64,000 nucleotides of DNA from Hyperoodon ampullatus (lineage: Eukaryota; Chordata; Mammalia; Artiodactyla; Ziphiidae), in assembly GCA_949752795.1 (NCBI GenBank), contig CATKHW010000427.1, positions 1,798,001 through 1,862,000 of the forward strand, written 5' to 3'. A model generated the notes under the pieces. That model had not been told where the DNA came from and made no database searches. It saw only the letters and a program-made list of their open reading frames with translations. Position 1 is the stretch's first letter; every line of letters starts with the position of its first letter. Below, piece after piece: positions 48,679 to 62,594 of the stretch. The translations under genes and the position numbers were made by a program.

Positions 48679-50418
48679 ACTGAGGACGGTGTAGGTCTTG
48701 TCTATTCCATAGTTGGTTTTTGGAACGGTACCTGTGCTTATATCAAACTCTGGTTTTATGCATCACCCCACCTCTCCTTCCCCCTTAAGCAGGTATAAGA
48801 GTGTTTTCTAAATGTGAGACACTGTTCTCTTTCCTAACTCAGTTCAAGTGTAGCCATGTTTACAGGATCTTCATAAGTGATATCTTATGATAAGTTTCTT
48901 TTTCTGTGTGACTTATTTCACTTAGAATCATCGTACCTGAATCCACCCATTTTGCTGCTACTGGTCTTATGACATTGATTTCATGGCTGAGGGATATTCC
49001 ATCGTACGTAAGTACCACAAGTTTTTGAACCATGTTTATATTTTCTGGGATACTTAAGGTGTATCCAAGTTGAGGTCCTTGTATGCAGTGCAGCCCTAAA
49101 TTTTGGGGTGGCTCTGTCTTATTGATTTTCAGTTTTCCCAAGGTATATTCCCTAGACTGGTAGTGCCCTTGGCTCTGTAGCTCTGTTCTTTACTTGTTTT
49201 AGGGAACAGAATGCACTCCTCCAGAGAGGCAGTTGGCAATTTACATCCCGCCCATCAGCATAACAAGGCTCCCTGTTCTCCAGGGCCTGTCTTGCCTTTC
49301 TTGTTCTTACACATTTTGTGGATGTCCCTTTTGACCGGTGGGAAGTGATACTTCTTTGTAGTGCAGATTTGCATTGCCCGCTTGCTTGCTTGGCCAAAAA
49401 GGGCGTATGCGTTTTCTCCTGAATATATTCAGGAGAAAACGCATACGCCCTTTTTGGCCAAGTGCATCATTGTCGAAGTTGTGCCCCTCTTCCTGTGCTT
49501 TAAAGGCGATTCCAACGTACCTCTTGAAATCTGTTTCCTGCTATTCTGCCTCGCTTTCAAGTCCGCCTCGTTGCCTTCCCTCAACAGATTTTTGGACGAT
49601 AGTTGTCCTTTATTACTCGGCCAGTTTGTGAATTGCTGTGCCCCTGAGCTCCATTTTTCAACTCGTTTTTGGTGAGCTGACCGCAAGTCCAAAATTTTGG
49701 CTCAGGACCTATACTGGTTCCCGGTGGGTGGCTGAGAATTTGGTTAATTCTTCTACGTGCTGGGAAATTACAGTGATATGTGCCCGTCCAAATGCCTAAC
49801 AGCTACTCTCTCATTGGTTCTCCCTCTTCCCTTTCATCCTCTGCCAAATTGGCAACCTGTGCGAACCAAGAGGTTAAAGGGGCTGTCTCTCCAAGTTGGG
49901 AGGTTGATAGTAAAGCAGACGGAAAGTCAAACCGGAGCACCAGGAGTGGGATTATTCGTTGAGTTTTAGAAACCTTTCGTATTCACACTGTGTCCGTTCC
50001 CTAGGTTTCCCGCACATGTTATAGCTGTAGTAATATTCCCTTCAACCTGGAGAGTTCGGACCCATGGAATGGGTGCCATGCATTATTGCTTTAAAGGGTC
50101 TGCATTTGCTCACCCAATCTCACCAATCGTCTCAGTCCCAAGTGTCCCTCCTTATGCCACATCCAGCTGTCGTTGTAGATAGGGTCATTCCAGCTTTCAT
50201 CAGAGACACTGAAGGAATTGTAAAGAATTTCCCAGTTTTTTTTGTTTTGTTTTTGAAATTCCTTTTTATAGTGGGTTTGAGCTGATTCTCGCGGCCATGT
50301 TTATGCCAGTCTAGACACACTTGATTCCCTTACGGAGACATATCAATACATAGGTTTTAAGATTCTTACTAGTCAGATATTTTCCTCTGCGGGAAATATG
50401 GGGTTTTGAGTCCCTTTC
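48679..50418. repeat. Satellite unit 29 (eight-T variant)
   Basis: Length 1,740 bp. Palindrome 49389-49462 is perfect. It carries tctacgtgctggg, shared with unit 33, and the agagacactg plus eight-T variant. The next L1 copy starts at 50236. Confidence 0.97.
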
Positions 50419-51686
50419 GCTGAGGACGGTGTAGGTCTTGTCTATTCCATAGTTGGTTTTTGGAACGGTACCTGTGCTTATATCAAACTCTGGTTTTATG
50501 CATCACCCCACCTCTCCTTCCCCCTTAAGCAGGTATAAGAGTGTTTTCTAAATGTGAGACACTGTTCTCTTTCCTAACTCAGTTCAAGTGTAGCCATGTT
50601 TACAGGATCTTCATAAGTGATATCTTATGATAAGTTTCTTTTTCTGTGTGACTTATTTCACTTAGAATCATCGTACCTGAATCCACCCATTTTGCTGCTA
50701 CTGGTCTTATGACATTGATTTCATGGCTGAGGGATATTCCATCGTACGTAAGTACCACAATTTTTTGAACCATGTTTATATTTTCTGGGATACTTAAGGT
50801 GTATCCAAGTTGAGGTCCTTGTATGCAGTGCAGCCCTAAATTTTGGGGTGGCTCTGTCTTATTGATTTTCAGTTTTCCCAAGGTATATTCCCTAGACTGG
50901 TAGTGCCCTTGGCTCTGTAGCTCTGTTCTTTACTTGTTGTAGGGAACAGAATGCACTCCTCCAGAGAGGCAGTTGGCAATTTACATCCCGCCCATCAGCA
51001 TAACAAGGCTCCCTGTTCTCCAGGGCCTGTCTTGCCTTTCTGGTTCTTACACATTTTGTGGATGTCCCTTTTGACCGGTGGGAAGTGATACTTCTTTGTA
51101 GTGCAGATTTGCATTGCCCGCTTGCTTGCTTGGCCAAAAAGGGCGTATGCGTTTTCTCCTGAATATATTCAGGAGAAAACGCATACGCCCTTTTTGGCCA
51201 AGTGCATCATTGTCGAAGTTGTGCCCCTCTTCCTGTGCTTTAAAGGCGATTCCAACGTACCTCTTGAAATCTGTTTCCTGCTATTCTGCCTCGCTTTCAA
51301 GTCCGCCTTGTTGCCTACCCTCAACAGATTTTTGGACGATAGTTGTCCTTTATTACTCGGCCAGTTTGTGAATTGCTGTGCCCCTGAGCTCCATTTTTCA
51401 ACTCGTTTTTGGTGAGCTGACCGCAAGTCCAAAATTTTGGTTCAGGACCTATACTGCTTCCCGGGGGGTGGCTGAGAATTTGGTTAATTCTTCTTCCTGC
51501 CGGGAAATTACAGTGATATGTGCCCGTCCAAATGCCTAACAGCTACTCTCTCATTGGTTTTCCCTCTTCCCTTTCATCTTCTGCCAAATTGGCAACCTGT
51601 GCGAACCAAGAGGTTAAAGGGGCTGTCTCTCCAAGTTGGGAGGTTGATAGTAAAGCAGACGGAAAGTCAAACCGGAGCACCAGGAG
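50294..51686. repeat. Recent duplication block, left copy
   Basis: It is identical by eye to 52034-53426 over 1,393 bp at an offset of 1,740 bp. The run is bounded by a G/T difference at 50293 and by gagtgggatta versus gagagggacta at 51687. Shared private states include ctgcttcccgggggg. Confidence 0.88.
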
Positions 51687-52158
51687 TGGGATTATTCGTT
51701 GAGTTTTAGAAACCTTTCGTATTCACAGTGTGTCCGTTCCCTAGGTTTCCCGCACATGTTATAGCTGTAGTAATATTCCCTTCAACCTGGAGAGTTCGGA
51801 CCCATGGAATGGGTGCCATGCATTATTGCTTTAAAGGGTCTGCATTTGCTCACCCAATCTCACCAATCGTCTCAGTCCCAAGTGTCCCTCCTTATGCCAC
51901 ATCCAGCTGTCGTTGTAGATAGGGTCATTCCAGCTTTCATCAGAGACACTGAAGGAATTGTAAAGAATTTCCCAGTTTTTTTTGTTTTGTTTTTGAAATT
52001 CCTTTTTATAGTGGGTTTGAGCTGATTCTCGCTGCCATGTTTATGCCAGTCTAGACACACTTGATTCCCTTACGGAGACATATCAATACATAGGTTTTAA
52101 GATTCTTACTAGTCAGATATTTTCCTCTGCGGGAAATATGGGGTTTTGAGTCCCTTTC
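50419..52158. repeat. Satellite unit 30 (near-duplicate of unit 31)
   Basis: Length 1,740 bp. Palindrome 51129-51202 is perfect. Markers found only here and in unit 31: gccttgttgcctaccc, ctgcttcccgggggg and ggttttccctc. Eight-T variant. The next L1 copy starts at 51976. Confidence 0.97.
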
Positions 52159-53426
52159 GCTGAGGACGGTGTAGGTCTTGTCTATTCCATAGTTGGTTTT
52201 TGGAACGGTACCTGTGCTTATATCAAACTCTGGTTTTATGCATCACCCCACCTCTCCTTCCCCCTTAAGCAGGTATAAGAGTGTTTTCTAAATGTGAGAC
52301 ACTGTTCTCTTTCCTAACTCAGTTCAAGTGTAGCCATGTTTACAGGATCTTCATAAGTGATATCTTATGATAAGTTTCTTTTTCTGTGTGACTTATTTCA
52401 CTTAGAATCATCGTACCTGAATCCACCCATTTTGCTGCTACTGGTCTTATGACATTGATTTCATGGCTGAGGGATATTCCATCGTACGTAAGTACCACAA
52501 TTTTTTGAACCATGTTTATATTTTCTGGGATACTTAAGGTGTATCCAAGTTGAGGTCCTTGTATGCAGTGCAGCCCTAAATTTTGGGGTGGCTCTGTCTT
52601 ATTGATTTTCAGTTTTCCCAAGGTATATTCCCTAGACTGGTAGTGCCCTTGGCTCTGTAGCTCTGTTCTTTACTTGTTGTAGGGAACAGAATGCACTCCT
52701 CCAGAGAGGCAGTTGGCAATTTACATCCCGCCCATCAGCATAACAAGGCTCCCTGTTCTCCAGGGCCTGTCTTGCCTTTCTGGTTCTTACACATTTTGTG
52801 GATGTCCCTTTTGACCGGTGGGAAGTGATACTTCTTTGTAGTGCAGATTTGCATTGCCCGCTTGCTTGCTTGGCCAAAAAGGGCGTATGCGTTTTCTCCT
52901 GAATATATTCAGGAGAAAACGCATACGCCCTTTTTGGCCAAGTGCATCATTGTCGAAGTTGTGCCCCTCTTCCTGTGCTTTAAAGGCGATTCCAACGTAC
53001 CTCTTGAAATCTGTTTCCTGCTATTCTGCCTCGCTTTCAAGTCCGCCTTGTTGCCTACCCTCAACAGATTTTTGGACGATAGTTGTCCTTTATTACTCGG
53101 CCAGTTTGTGAATTGCTGTGCCCCTGAGCTCCATTTTTCAACTCGTTTTTGGTGAGCTGACCGCAAGTCCAAAATTTTGGTTCAGGACCTATACTGCTTC
53201 CCGGGGGGTGGCTGAGAATTTGGTTAATTCTTCTTCCTGCCGGGAAATTACAGTGATATGTGCCCGTCCAAATGCCTAACAGCTACTCTCTCATTGGTTT
53301 TCCCTCTTCCCTTTCATCTTCTGCCAAATTGGCAACCTGTGCGAACCAAGAGGTTAAAGGGGCTGTCTCTCCAAGTTGGGAGGTTGATAGTAAAGCAGAC
53401 GGAAAGTCAAACCGGAGCACCAGGAG
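52034..53426. repeat. Recent duplication block, right copy
   Basis: Counterpart of 50294-51686. The break at the right end inside the unit, not at the phase boundary chosen here, fits an unequal crossover or conversion end point within the unrecognised segment. Confidence 0.88.
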
Positions 53427-53897
53427 AGGGACTATGTGTTGAGTTTTAGAAACCTTTCGTATTCACAGTGTGTCCGTTCTCTAGGTTTCCTGCAAATGTT
53501 ATAGCTGTAGTAATATTCCCTTCAACCTGGAGAGGTCGGACCCATGGAATGGGTGCCATGCATTATTGCTTTAAAGGGTCTGCATTTGCTCACCCAATCT
53601 CACCAATCGTCTCAGTCCCAAGTGTCCCTCCTTATGCCACATCCAGCTGTCGTTGTAGATAGGGTCATTCCAGATTTCATCAGAGACCCTGAAGGAATTG
53701 TAAAGAATTTCCCAGTTTTTTTGTTTTGTTTTTGAAATTCCTTTTTATAGTGGGTTTGAACTGATTCTCGCTGCCATGTTTATGCCAGTCTAGACACACT
53801 TGATTCCCTTACGGAGACATATCAATACATAGGTTTTAAGATTCTTACTAGTCAGATATTTTCCTCTGCGGGAAATATGGGGTTTTGAGTCCCTTTC
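52159..53897. repeat. Satellite unit 31 (near-duplicate of unit 30)
   Basis: Length 1,739 bp. Palindrome 52869-52942 is perfect. It is base-for-base the same as unit 30 up to about 53426, then switches to a different subtype (gagagggactatgtg) with a seven-T tract, so the right part has another ancestry. The next L1 copy starts at 53716. Confidence 0.97.
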
Positions 53898-55637
53898 ACT
53901 GAGGACGGTGTAGGTCTTGTCTATTCCATAGTTGGTTTTTGGAACGGTACCTGTGCTTATATCAAACTCTGGTTTTATGCATCACCCCACCTCTCCTTCC
54001 CCCTTAAGCAGGTATAAGAGTGTTTTCTAAATGTGAGACACTGTTCTCTTTCCTAACTCAGTTCAAGTGTAGCCATGTTTACAGGATCTTCATAAGTGAT
54101 ATCTTATGATAAGTTTCTTTTTCTGTGTGACTTATTTCACTTAGAATCATCGTACCTGAATCCACCCATTTTGCTGCTACTGGTCTTATGACATTGATTT
54201 CATGGCTGAGGGATATTCCATCGTACGTAAGTACCACAATTTTTTGAACCATGTTTATATTTTCTGGGATACTTAAGGTGTATCCAAGTTGAGGTCCTTG
54301 TATGCAGTGCAGCCCTAAATTTTGGGGTGGCTCTGTCTTATTGATTTTCAGTTTTCCCAAGGTATATTCCCTAGACTGGTAGTGCCCTTGGCTCTGTAGC
54401 TCTGTTCTTTACTTGTTGTAGGGAACAGAATGCACTCCTCCAGAGAGGCAGTTGGCAATTTACATCCCGCCCATCAGCATAACAAGGCTCCCTGTTCTCC
54501 AGGGCCTGTCTTGCCTTTCTTGTTCTTACACATTTTGTGGATGTCCCTTTTGACCGGTGAGAAGTGATACTTCTTTGTAGTGCAGATTTGCATTGCCCGC
54601 TTGCTTGCTTGGCCAAAAAGGGCGTATGCGTTTTCTCCTGAATATATTCAGGAGAAAACGCATACGCCCTTTTTGGCCAAGTGCATCATTGTCGAAGTTG
54701 TGCCCCTCTTCCTGTGCTTTAAAGGCGATTCCAACGTACCTCTTGAAATCTGTTTCCTGCTATTCTGCCTCGCTTTCAAGTCCGCCTCGTTGCCTTCCCT
54801 CAACAGATTTTTGGACGATAGTTGTCCTTTATTACTCGGCCAGTTTGTGAATTGCTGTGCCCCTGAGCTCCATTTTTAAACTCGTTTTTGGTGAGCTGAC
54901 CGCAAGTCCAAAATTTTGGCTCAGGGCCTATACTGGTTCCCGGTGGGTGGCTGAGAATTTGGTTAATTCTTCTTCCTGCCGGGAAATTACAGTGATATGT
55001 GCCCGTCCAAATGCCTAACAGCTACTCTCTCATTGGTTCTCCCTCTTCCCTTTCATCCTCTGCCAAATTGGCAACCTGTGCGAACCAAGAGGTTAAAGGG
55101 GCTGTCTCTCCAAGTTGGGAGGTTGATAGTAAAGCAGACGGAAAGTCAAACCGAAGCACCAGGAGTGGGATTATTCGTTGAGTTTTAGAAACCTTTCGTA
55201 TTCACAGTGTGTCCGTTCCCTAGGTTTCCCGCACATGTTATAGCTGTAGTAATATTCCCTTCAACCTGGAGAGTTCGGACCCATGGAATGGGTGCCATGC
55301 ATTATTGCTTTAAAGGGTCTGCATTTGCTCACCCAATCTCACCAATCATCTCAGTCCCAAGTGTCCCTCCTTATGCCACATCCAGCTGTCGTTGTAGATA
55401 GGGTCATTCCAGCTTTCATCAGAGACACTGAAGGAATTGTAAAGAATTTCCCAGTTTTTTTTGTTTTGTTTTTGAAATTCCTTTTTATAGTGGGTTTGAG
55501 CTGATTCTCGCTGCCATGTTTATGCCAGTCTAGACACACTTGATTCCCTTACGGAGACATATCAATACATAGGTTTTAAGATTCTTACTAGTCAGATATT
55601 TTCCTCTGCGGGAAATATGGGGTTTTGAGTCCCTTTC
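53898..55637. repeat. Satellite unit 32 (eight-T variant)
   Basis: Length 1,740 bp. Palindrome 54608-54681 is perfect. Private changes: accggtgagaag near 54554 and atttttaaactcg near 54875. The next L1 copy starts at 55455. Confidence 0.97.
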
Positions 55638-57377
55638 GCTGAGGACGGTGTAGGTCTTGTCTATTCCATAGTTGGTTTTTGGAACGGTACCTGTGCTTAT
55701 ATCAAACTCTGGTTTTATGCATCACCCCACCTCTCCTTCCCCCTTAAGCAGGTATAAGAGTGTTTTCTAAATGTGAGACACTGTTCTCTTTCCTAACTCA
55801 GTTCAAGTGTAGCCATGTTTACAGGATCTTCATAAGTGATATCTTATGATAAGTTTCTTTTTCTGTGTGACTTATTTCACTTAGAATCATCGTACCTGAA
55901 TCCACCCATTTTGCTGCTACTGGTCTTATGACATTGATTTCATGGCTGAGGGATATTCCATCGTACGTAAGTACCACAATTTTTTGAACCATGTTTATAT
56001 TTTCTGGGATACTTAAGGTGTATCCAAGTTGAGGTCCTTGTATGCAGTGCAGCCCTAAATTTTGGGGTGGCTCTGTCTTATTGATTTTCAGTTTTCCCAA
56101 GGTATATTCCCTAGACTGGTAGTGCCCTTGGCTCTGTAGCTCTGTTCTTTACTTGTTGTAGGGAACAGAATGCACTCCTCCAGAGAGGCAGTTGGCAATT
56201 TACATCCCGCCCATCAGCATAACAAGGCTCCCTGTTCTCCAGGACCTGTCTTGCCTTTCTGGTTTTTACACATTTTGTGGATGTCCCTTTTGACCGGTGG
56301 GAAGTGATACTTCTTTGTAGTGCAGATTTGCATTGCCCGCTTGCTTGCTTGGCCAAAAAGGGCGTATGCGTTTTCTCCTGAATATATTCAGGAGAAAACG
56401 CATACGCCCTTTTTGGCCAAGTGCATCATTGTCGAAGTTGTGCCCCTCTTCCTGTGCTTTAAAGGCGATTCCAACGTACCTCTTGAAATCTGTTTCCTGC
56501 TATTCTGCCTCGCTTTCAAGTCCGCCTCGTTGCCTTCCCTCAACAGATTTTTGGACGATAGTTGTCCTTTATTACTCGGCCAGTTTGTGAATTGCTGTGC
56601 CCCTGAGCTCCATTTTTCAACTCGTTTTTGGTGAGCTGACCGCAAGTCCAAAATTTTGGCTCAGGACCTATACTGGTTCCCGGTGGGTGGCTGAGAATTT
56701 GGTTAATTCTTCTACGTGCTGGGAAATTACAGTGATATGTGCCCGTCCAAATGCCTAACAGCTACTCTCTCATTGGTTCTCCCTCTTCCCTTTCATCCTC
56801 TGCCAAATTGGCAACCTGTGCGAACCAAGAGGTTAAAGGGGCTGTCTCTCCAAGTTGGGAGGTTGATAGTAAAGCAGACGGAAAGTCAAACCGGAGCACC
56901 AGGAGTGGGATTATTCGTTGAGTTTTAGAAACCTTTCGTATTCACAGTGTGTCCGTTCCCTAGGTTTCCCGCACATGTTATAGCTGTAGTAATATTCCCT
57001 TCAACCTGGAGAGTTCGGACCCATGGAATGGGTGCATTGCATTATTGCTTTAAAGGGTCTGCATTTGCTCACCCAATCTCACCAATCGTCTCAGTCCCAA
57101 GTGTCCCTCCTTATGCCACATCCAGCTGTCGTTGTAGATAGGGTCATTCCAGCTTTCATCAGAGACACTGAAGGAATTGTAAAGAATTTCCCAGTTTTTT
57201 TTGTTTTGTTTTTGAAATTCCTTTTTATAGTGGGTTTGAGCTGATTCTCGCTGCCATGTTTATGCCAGTCTAGACACACTTGATTCCCTTACGGAGACAT
57301 ATCAATACATAGGTTTTAAGATTCTTACTAGTCAGATATTTTCCTCTGCGGGAAATATGGGGTTTTGAGTCCCTTTC
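55638..57377. repeat. Satellite unit 33 (eight-T variant)
   Basis: Length 1,740 bp. Palindrome 56348-56421 is perfect. It shares tctacgtgctggg with unit 29. It has the old-type form ctggtttttacac near 56269 in an otherwise young unit, and a private gtgcattgc near 57033. The next L1 copy starts at 57195. Confidence 0.97.
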
Positions 57378-59117
57378 GCTGAGGACGGTGTAGGTCTTGT
57401 CTATTCCATAGTTGGTTTTTGGAACGGTACCTGTGCTTATATCAAACTCTGGTTTTATGCATCACCCCACCTCTCCTTCCCCCTTAAGCAGGTATAAGAG
57501 TGTTTTCTAAATGTGAGACACTGTTCTCTTTCCTAACTCAGTTCAAGTGTAGCCATGTTTACAGGATCTTCATAAGTGATATCTTATGATAAGTTTCTTT
57601 TTCTGTGTGACTTATTTCACTTAGAATCATCGTACCTGAATCCACCCATTTTGCTGCTACTGGTCTTATGACATTGATTTCATGGCTGAGGGATATTCCA
57701 TCGTACGTAAGTACCACAATTTTTTGAACCATGTTTATATTTTCTGGGATACTTAAGGTGTATCTAAGTTGAGGTCCTTGTATGCAGTGCAGCCCTAAAT
57801 TTTGGGGTGGCTCTGTCTTATTGATTTTCAGTTTTCCCAAGGTATATTCCCTAGACTGGTAGTGCCCTTGGCTCTGTAGCTCTGTTCTTTACTTGTTGTA
57901 GGGAACAGAATGCACTCCTCCAGAGAGGCAGTTGGCAATTTACATCCCGCCCATCAGCATAACAAGGCTCCCTGTTCTCCAGGGCCTGTCTTGCCTTTCT
58001 TGTTCTTACACATTTTGTGGATGTCCCTTTTGACCGGTGGGAAGTGATACTTCTTTGTAGTGCAGATTTGCATTGCCCGCTTGCTTGCTTGGCCAAAAAG
58101 GGCGTATGCGTTTTCTCCTGAATATATTCAGGAGAAAACACATACGCCCTTTTTGGCCAAGTGCATCATTGTCGAAGTTGTGCCCCTCTTCCTGTGCTTT
58201 AAAGGCGATTCCAACGTACCTCTTGAAATCTGTTTCCTGCTATTCTGCCTCGCTTTCAAGTCCGCCTCGTTGCCTTCCCTCAACAGATTTTTGGACGATA
58301 GTTGTCCTTTATTACTCGGCCAGTTTGTGAATTGCTGTGCCCCTGAGCTCCATTTTTCAACTCGTTTTTGGTGAGCTGACCGCAAGTCCAAAATTTTGGC
58401 TCAGGACCTATACTGGTTCCCGGTGGGTGGCTGAGAATTTGGTTAATTCTTCTTCCTGCCGGGAAATTACAGTGATATGTGCCCGTCCAAATGCCTAACA
58501 GCTACTCTCTCATTGGTTCTCCCTCTTCCCTTTCATCCTCTGCCAAATTGGCAACCTGTGCGAGCCAAGAGGTTAAAGGGGCTGTCTCTCCAAGTTGGGA
58601 GGTTGATAGTAAAGCAGACGGAAAGTCAAACCGGAGCACCAGGAGTGGGATTATTCGTTGAGATATAGAAACCTTTCGTATTCACAGTGTGTCCGTTCCC
58701 TAGGTTTCCCGCACATGTTATAGCTGTAGTAATATTCCCTTCAACCTGGAGAGTTCGGACCCATGGAATGTGTGCCATGCATTATTGCTTTAAAGGGTCT
58801 GCATTTGCTCACCCAATCTCACCAATCGTCTCAGTCCCAAGTGTCCCTCCTTATGCCACATCCAGCTGTCGTTGTAGATAGGGTCATTCCAGCTTTCATC
58901 AGAGACACTGAAGGAATTGTAAAGAATTTCCCAGTTTTTTTTGTTTTGTTTTTGAAATTCCTTTTTATAGTGGGTTTGAGCTGATTCTCGCTGCCATGTT
59001 TATGCCAGTCTAGACACACTTGATTCCCTTACGGAGACATATCAATACATAGGTTTTAAGATTCTTACTAGTCAGATATTTTCCTCTGCGGGAAATATGG
59101 GGTTTTGAGTCCCTTTC
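57378..59117. repeat. Satellite unit 34 (eight-T variant)
   Basis: Length 1,740 bp. Palindrome 58088-58161 has one right-arm G to A change at a CpG, as in unit 25. Private changes: gcgagccaag near 58562, and gagatatag near 58662. The next L1 copy starts at 58935. Confidence 0.97.
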
Positions 59118-60855
59118 GCTGAGGACGGTGTAGGTCTTGTCTATACCATAGTTGGTTTTTGGAACGGTACCTGTGCTTATATCAAACTCTGGTTTTATGC
59201 ATCACCCCACCTCTCCTTCCCCCTTAAGCAGGTATAAGAGTGTTTTCTAAATGTGAGACACTGTTCTCTTTCCTAACTCAGTTCAAGTGTAGCCATGTTT
59301 ACAGGATCTTCATAAGTGATATCTTATGATAAGTTTCTTTTTCTGTGTGACTTATTTCACTTAGAATCATCGTACCTGAATCCACCCATTTTGCTGCTAC
59401 TGGTCTTATGACATTGATTTCATGGCTGAGGGATATTCCATCGTACGTAAGTACCACAATTTTTTGAACCATGTTTATATTTTCTGGGATACTTAAGGTG
59501 TATCCAAGTTGAGATCCTTGTATGCAGTGCAGCCCTAAATTTTGGGGTGGCTCTGTCTTATTGATTTTCAGTTTTCCCAAGGTATATTCCCTAGACTGGT
59601 AGTGCCCTTGGCTCTGTAGCTCTGTTCTTTACTTGTTGTAGGGAACAGAATGCACTCCTCCAGAGAGGCAGTTGGCAATTTACATCCCGCCCATCAGCAT
59701 AACAAGGCTCCCTGTTCTCCAGGGCCTGTCTTGCCTTTCTTGTTCTTACACATTTTGTGGATGTCCCCTTTGACCGGTGGGAAGTGATACTTCTTTTTAG
59801 TGCAGATTTGCATTGCCCGCTTGCTTGCTTGGCCAAAAAGGGCGTATGCGTTTTCTCCTGAATATATTCAGGAGAAAACGCATACGCCCTTTTTGGCCAA
59901 GTGCATCATTGTCGAAGTTGTGCCCCTCTTCCTGTGCTTTAAAGGCGATTCCAACGTACCTCTTGAAATCTGTTTCCTGCTATTCTGCCTCGCTTTCAAG
60001 TCCGCCTCATTGCCTTCCCTCAACAGATTTTTGGACGATAGTTGTCCTTTATTACTCGGCCAGTTTGTGAATTGCTGTGCCCCTGAGCTCCATTTTTCAA
60101 CTCGTTTTTGGTGAGCTGACCGCAAGTCCAAAATTTTGGCTCAGGACCTATACTGGTTCCCGGTGGGTGGCTGAGAATTTGGTTAATTCTTCTACGTGCC
60201 GGGAAATTACAGTGATATGTGCCCGTCCAAATGCCTAACAGCTACTCTCTCATTGGTTCTCCCTCTTCCCTTTCATCCTCTGCCAAATTGGCAACCTGTG
60301 CGAACCAAGAGGTTAAAGGGGCTGTCTCTCCAAGTTGGGAGGTTGATAGTAAAGCAGACGGAAAGTCAAACCGGAGCACCAGGAGAGGGACTATGCGTTG
60401 AGTTTTAGAAACCTTTCGTATTCACAGAGTGTCCGTTCCCTAGGTTTCCCGCACATGTTAGAGCTGTAGTAATATTCCCTTCAACCTGGAGAGTTCGGAC
60501 CCATGGAATGGGTGCCATGCATTATTGCTTTAAAGTGTCTGCATTTGCTCACCCAATCTCACCAATCATCTCAGTCCCAAGTGTCCCTCCTTATGCCACA
60601 TCCAGCTGTCGTTGTAGATAGGGTCATTCCAGCTTTCATCAGAGACCCTGAAGGAATTGTAAAGAATTTCCCAGTTTTTTTGTTTTGTTTTTGAAATTCC
60701 TTTTTATAGTGGGTTTGAGCTGATTCTCGCTGCCATGTTTATGCCAGTCTAGACACACTTGATTCTCTTACGGAGACATATCAATACATAGGTTTTAAGA
60801 TTCTTACTAGTCAGATACTTTCTCTGTGGGAAATATGGGGTTTTGAGTCCCTTTC
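59118..60855. repeat. Satellite unit 35
   Basis: Length 1,738 bp. Palindrome 59828-59901 is perfect. It has tctacgtgccggg, a one-base variant of the unit 29 and 33 marker, and the shortened tactttctctg end shared with unit 21. The next L1 copy starts at 60675. Confidence 0.97.
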
Positions 60856-62594
60856 ACTGAGGACGGTGTAGGTCTTGTCTATTCCATAGTTGGTTTTTGG
60901 AACGGTACCTGTGCTTATATCAAACTCTGGTTTTATGCATCACCCCACCTCTCCTTCCCCCTTAAGCAGGTATAAGAGTGTTTTCTAAATGTGAGACACT
61001 GTTCTCTTTCCTAACTCAGTTCAAGTGTAGCCATGTTTACAGGATCTTCATAAGTGATATCTTATGATAAGTTTCTTTTTCTGTGTGACTTATTTCACTT
61101 AGAATCATCGTACCTGAATCCACCCATTTTGCTGCTACTGGTCTTATGACATTGATTTCATGGCTGAGGGATATTCCATCGTACGTAATTACCACAATTT
61201 TTTGAACCATGTTTATATTTTCTGGGATACTTAAGGTGTATCCAAGTTGAGGTCCTTGTATGCAGTGCAGCCCTAAATTTTGGGGTGGCTCTGTCTTATT
61301 GATTTTCAGTTTTCCCAAGTTACATTCCCTAGACTGGTAGTGCCCTTGGCTCTGTAGCTCTGTTCTTTACTTGTTTTAGGGAACAGAATGCACTCCTCCA
61401 GAGAGGCAGTTGGCAATTTACATCCCGCCCATCAGCATAACAAGGCTCCCTGTTCTCCAGGGCCTGTCTTGCCTTTCTTGTTCTTACACATTTTGTGGAT
61501 GTCCCTTTTGACCGGTGGGAAGTGATACTTCCTTGTAGTGCAGGTTTGCATTGCCCGCTTGCTTGCTTGGCCAAAAAGGGCGTATGCGTTTTCTCCTGAA
61601 TATATTCAGGAGAAAACGCATACGCCCTTTTTGGCCAAGTGCATCATTGTCGAAGTTGTGCCCCTCTTCCTGTGCTTTAAAGGCGATTCCAACGTACCTC
61701 TTGAAATCTGTTTCCTGCTATTCTGCCTCGCTTTCAAGTCCGCCTCGTTGCCTTCCCTCAAAAGATTTGTGGACGATAGTTGTCCTTTATTACTCGGCCA
61801 GTTTGTGAATGGCTGTGCCCCTGAGCTCCATTTTTCAACTCGTTTTTGGTGAGCTGACCGCAAGTCCAAAATTTTGGTTCAGGACCTATACTGGTTCCCG
61901 GTGGGTGGCTGAGAATTGGGTTAATTCTTCTTCCTGCCGGGAAATTACAGTGATATGTGCCCGTCCAAATGCCTAACAGCTACTCTCTCATTGGTTCTCC
62001 CTCTTCCCTTTCATCCTCTGCCAAATTGGCAACCTGTGCGAACCAAGAGGTTAAAGGGGCTGTCTCTCCAAGTTGGGAGGTTGATAGTAAAGCAGACGGA
62101 AAGTCAAACCGGAGCACCAGGAGAGGGACTATGCGTTGAGTTTTAGAAACCTTTCGTATTCACAGTGTGTCCGTTCTCTAGGTTTCCCGCACAAGTTATA
62201 GCTGTAGTAATATTCCCTTCAACCTGGAGAGTTCGGACCCATGGAATGGGTGCCATGCATTATTGCTTTAAAGGGTCTGCATTTGCTCACCCAATCTCAC
62301 CAATCGTCTCAGTCCCAAGTGTCCCTCCTTATGCCACATCCAGCTGTCGTTATAGATAGGGTCATTCCAGCCTTCATCAGAGACCCTGAAGGAATTGTAA
62401 AGAATTTCCCAGTTTTTTTGTTTTGTTTTTGAAATTCCTTTTTATAGTGAGTTTGAGCTGATTCTCGCTGCCATGTTCATGCCAGTCTAGACCCACTTGA
62501 TTCCCTTACGGAGACATATCAATACATAGGTTTTAAGATTCTTACTAGTCAGATATTTTCCTCTGCGGGAAATATGGGGTTTTGAGTCCCTTTC
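60856..62594. repeat. Satellite unit 36 (sister of unit 37)
   Basis: Length 1,739 bp. Palindrome 61566-61639 is perfect. It shares gaatggctgtgcc and cacaagttatag with unit 37 and with no other copy I noticed. The next L1 copy starts at 62413. Confidence 0.97.
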
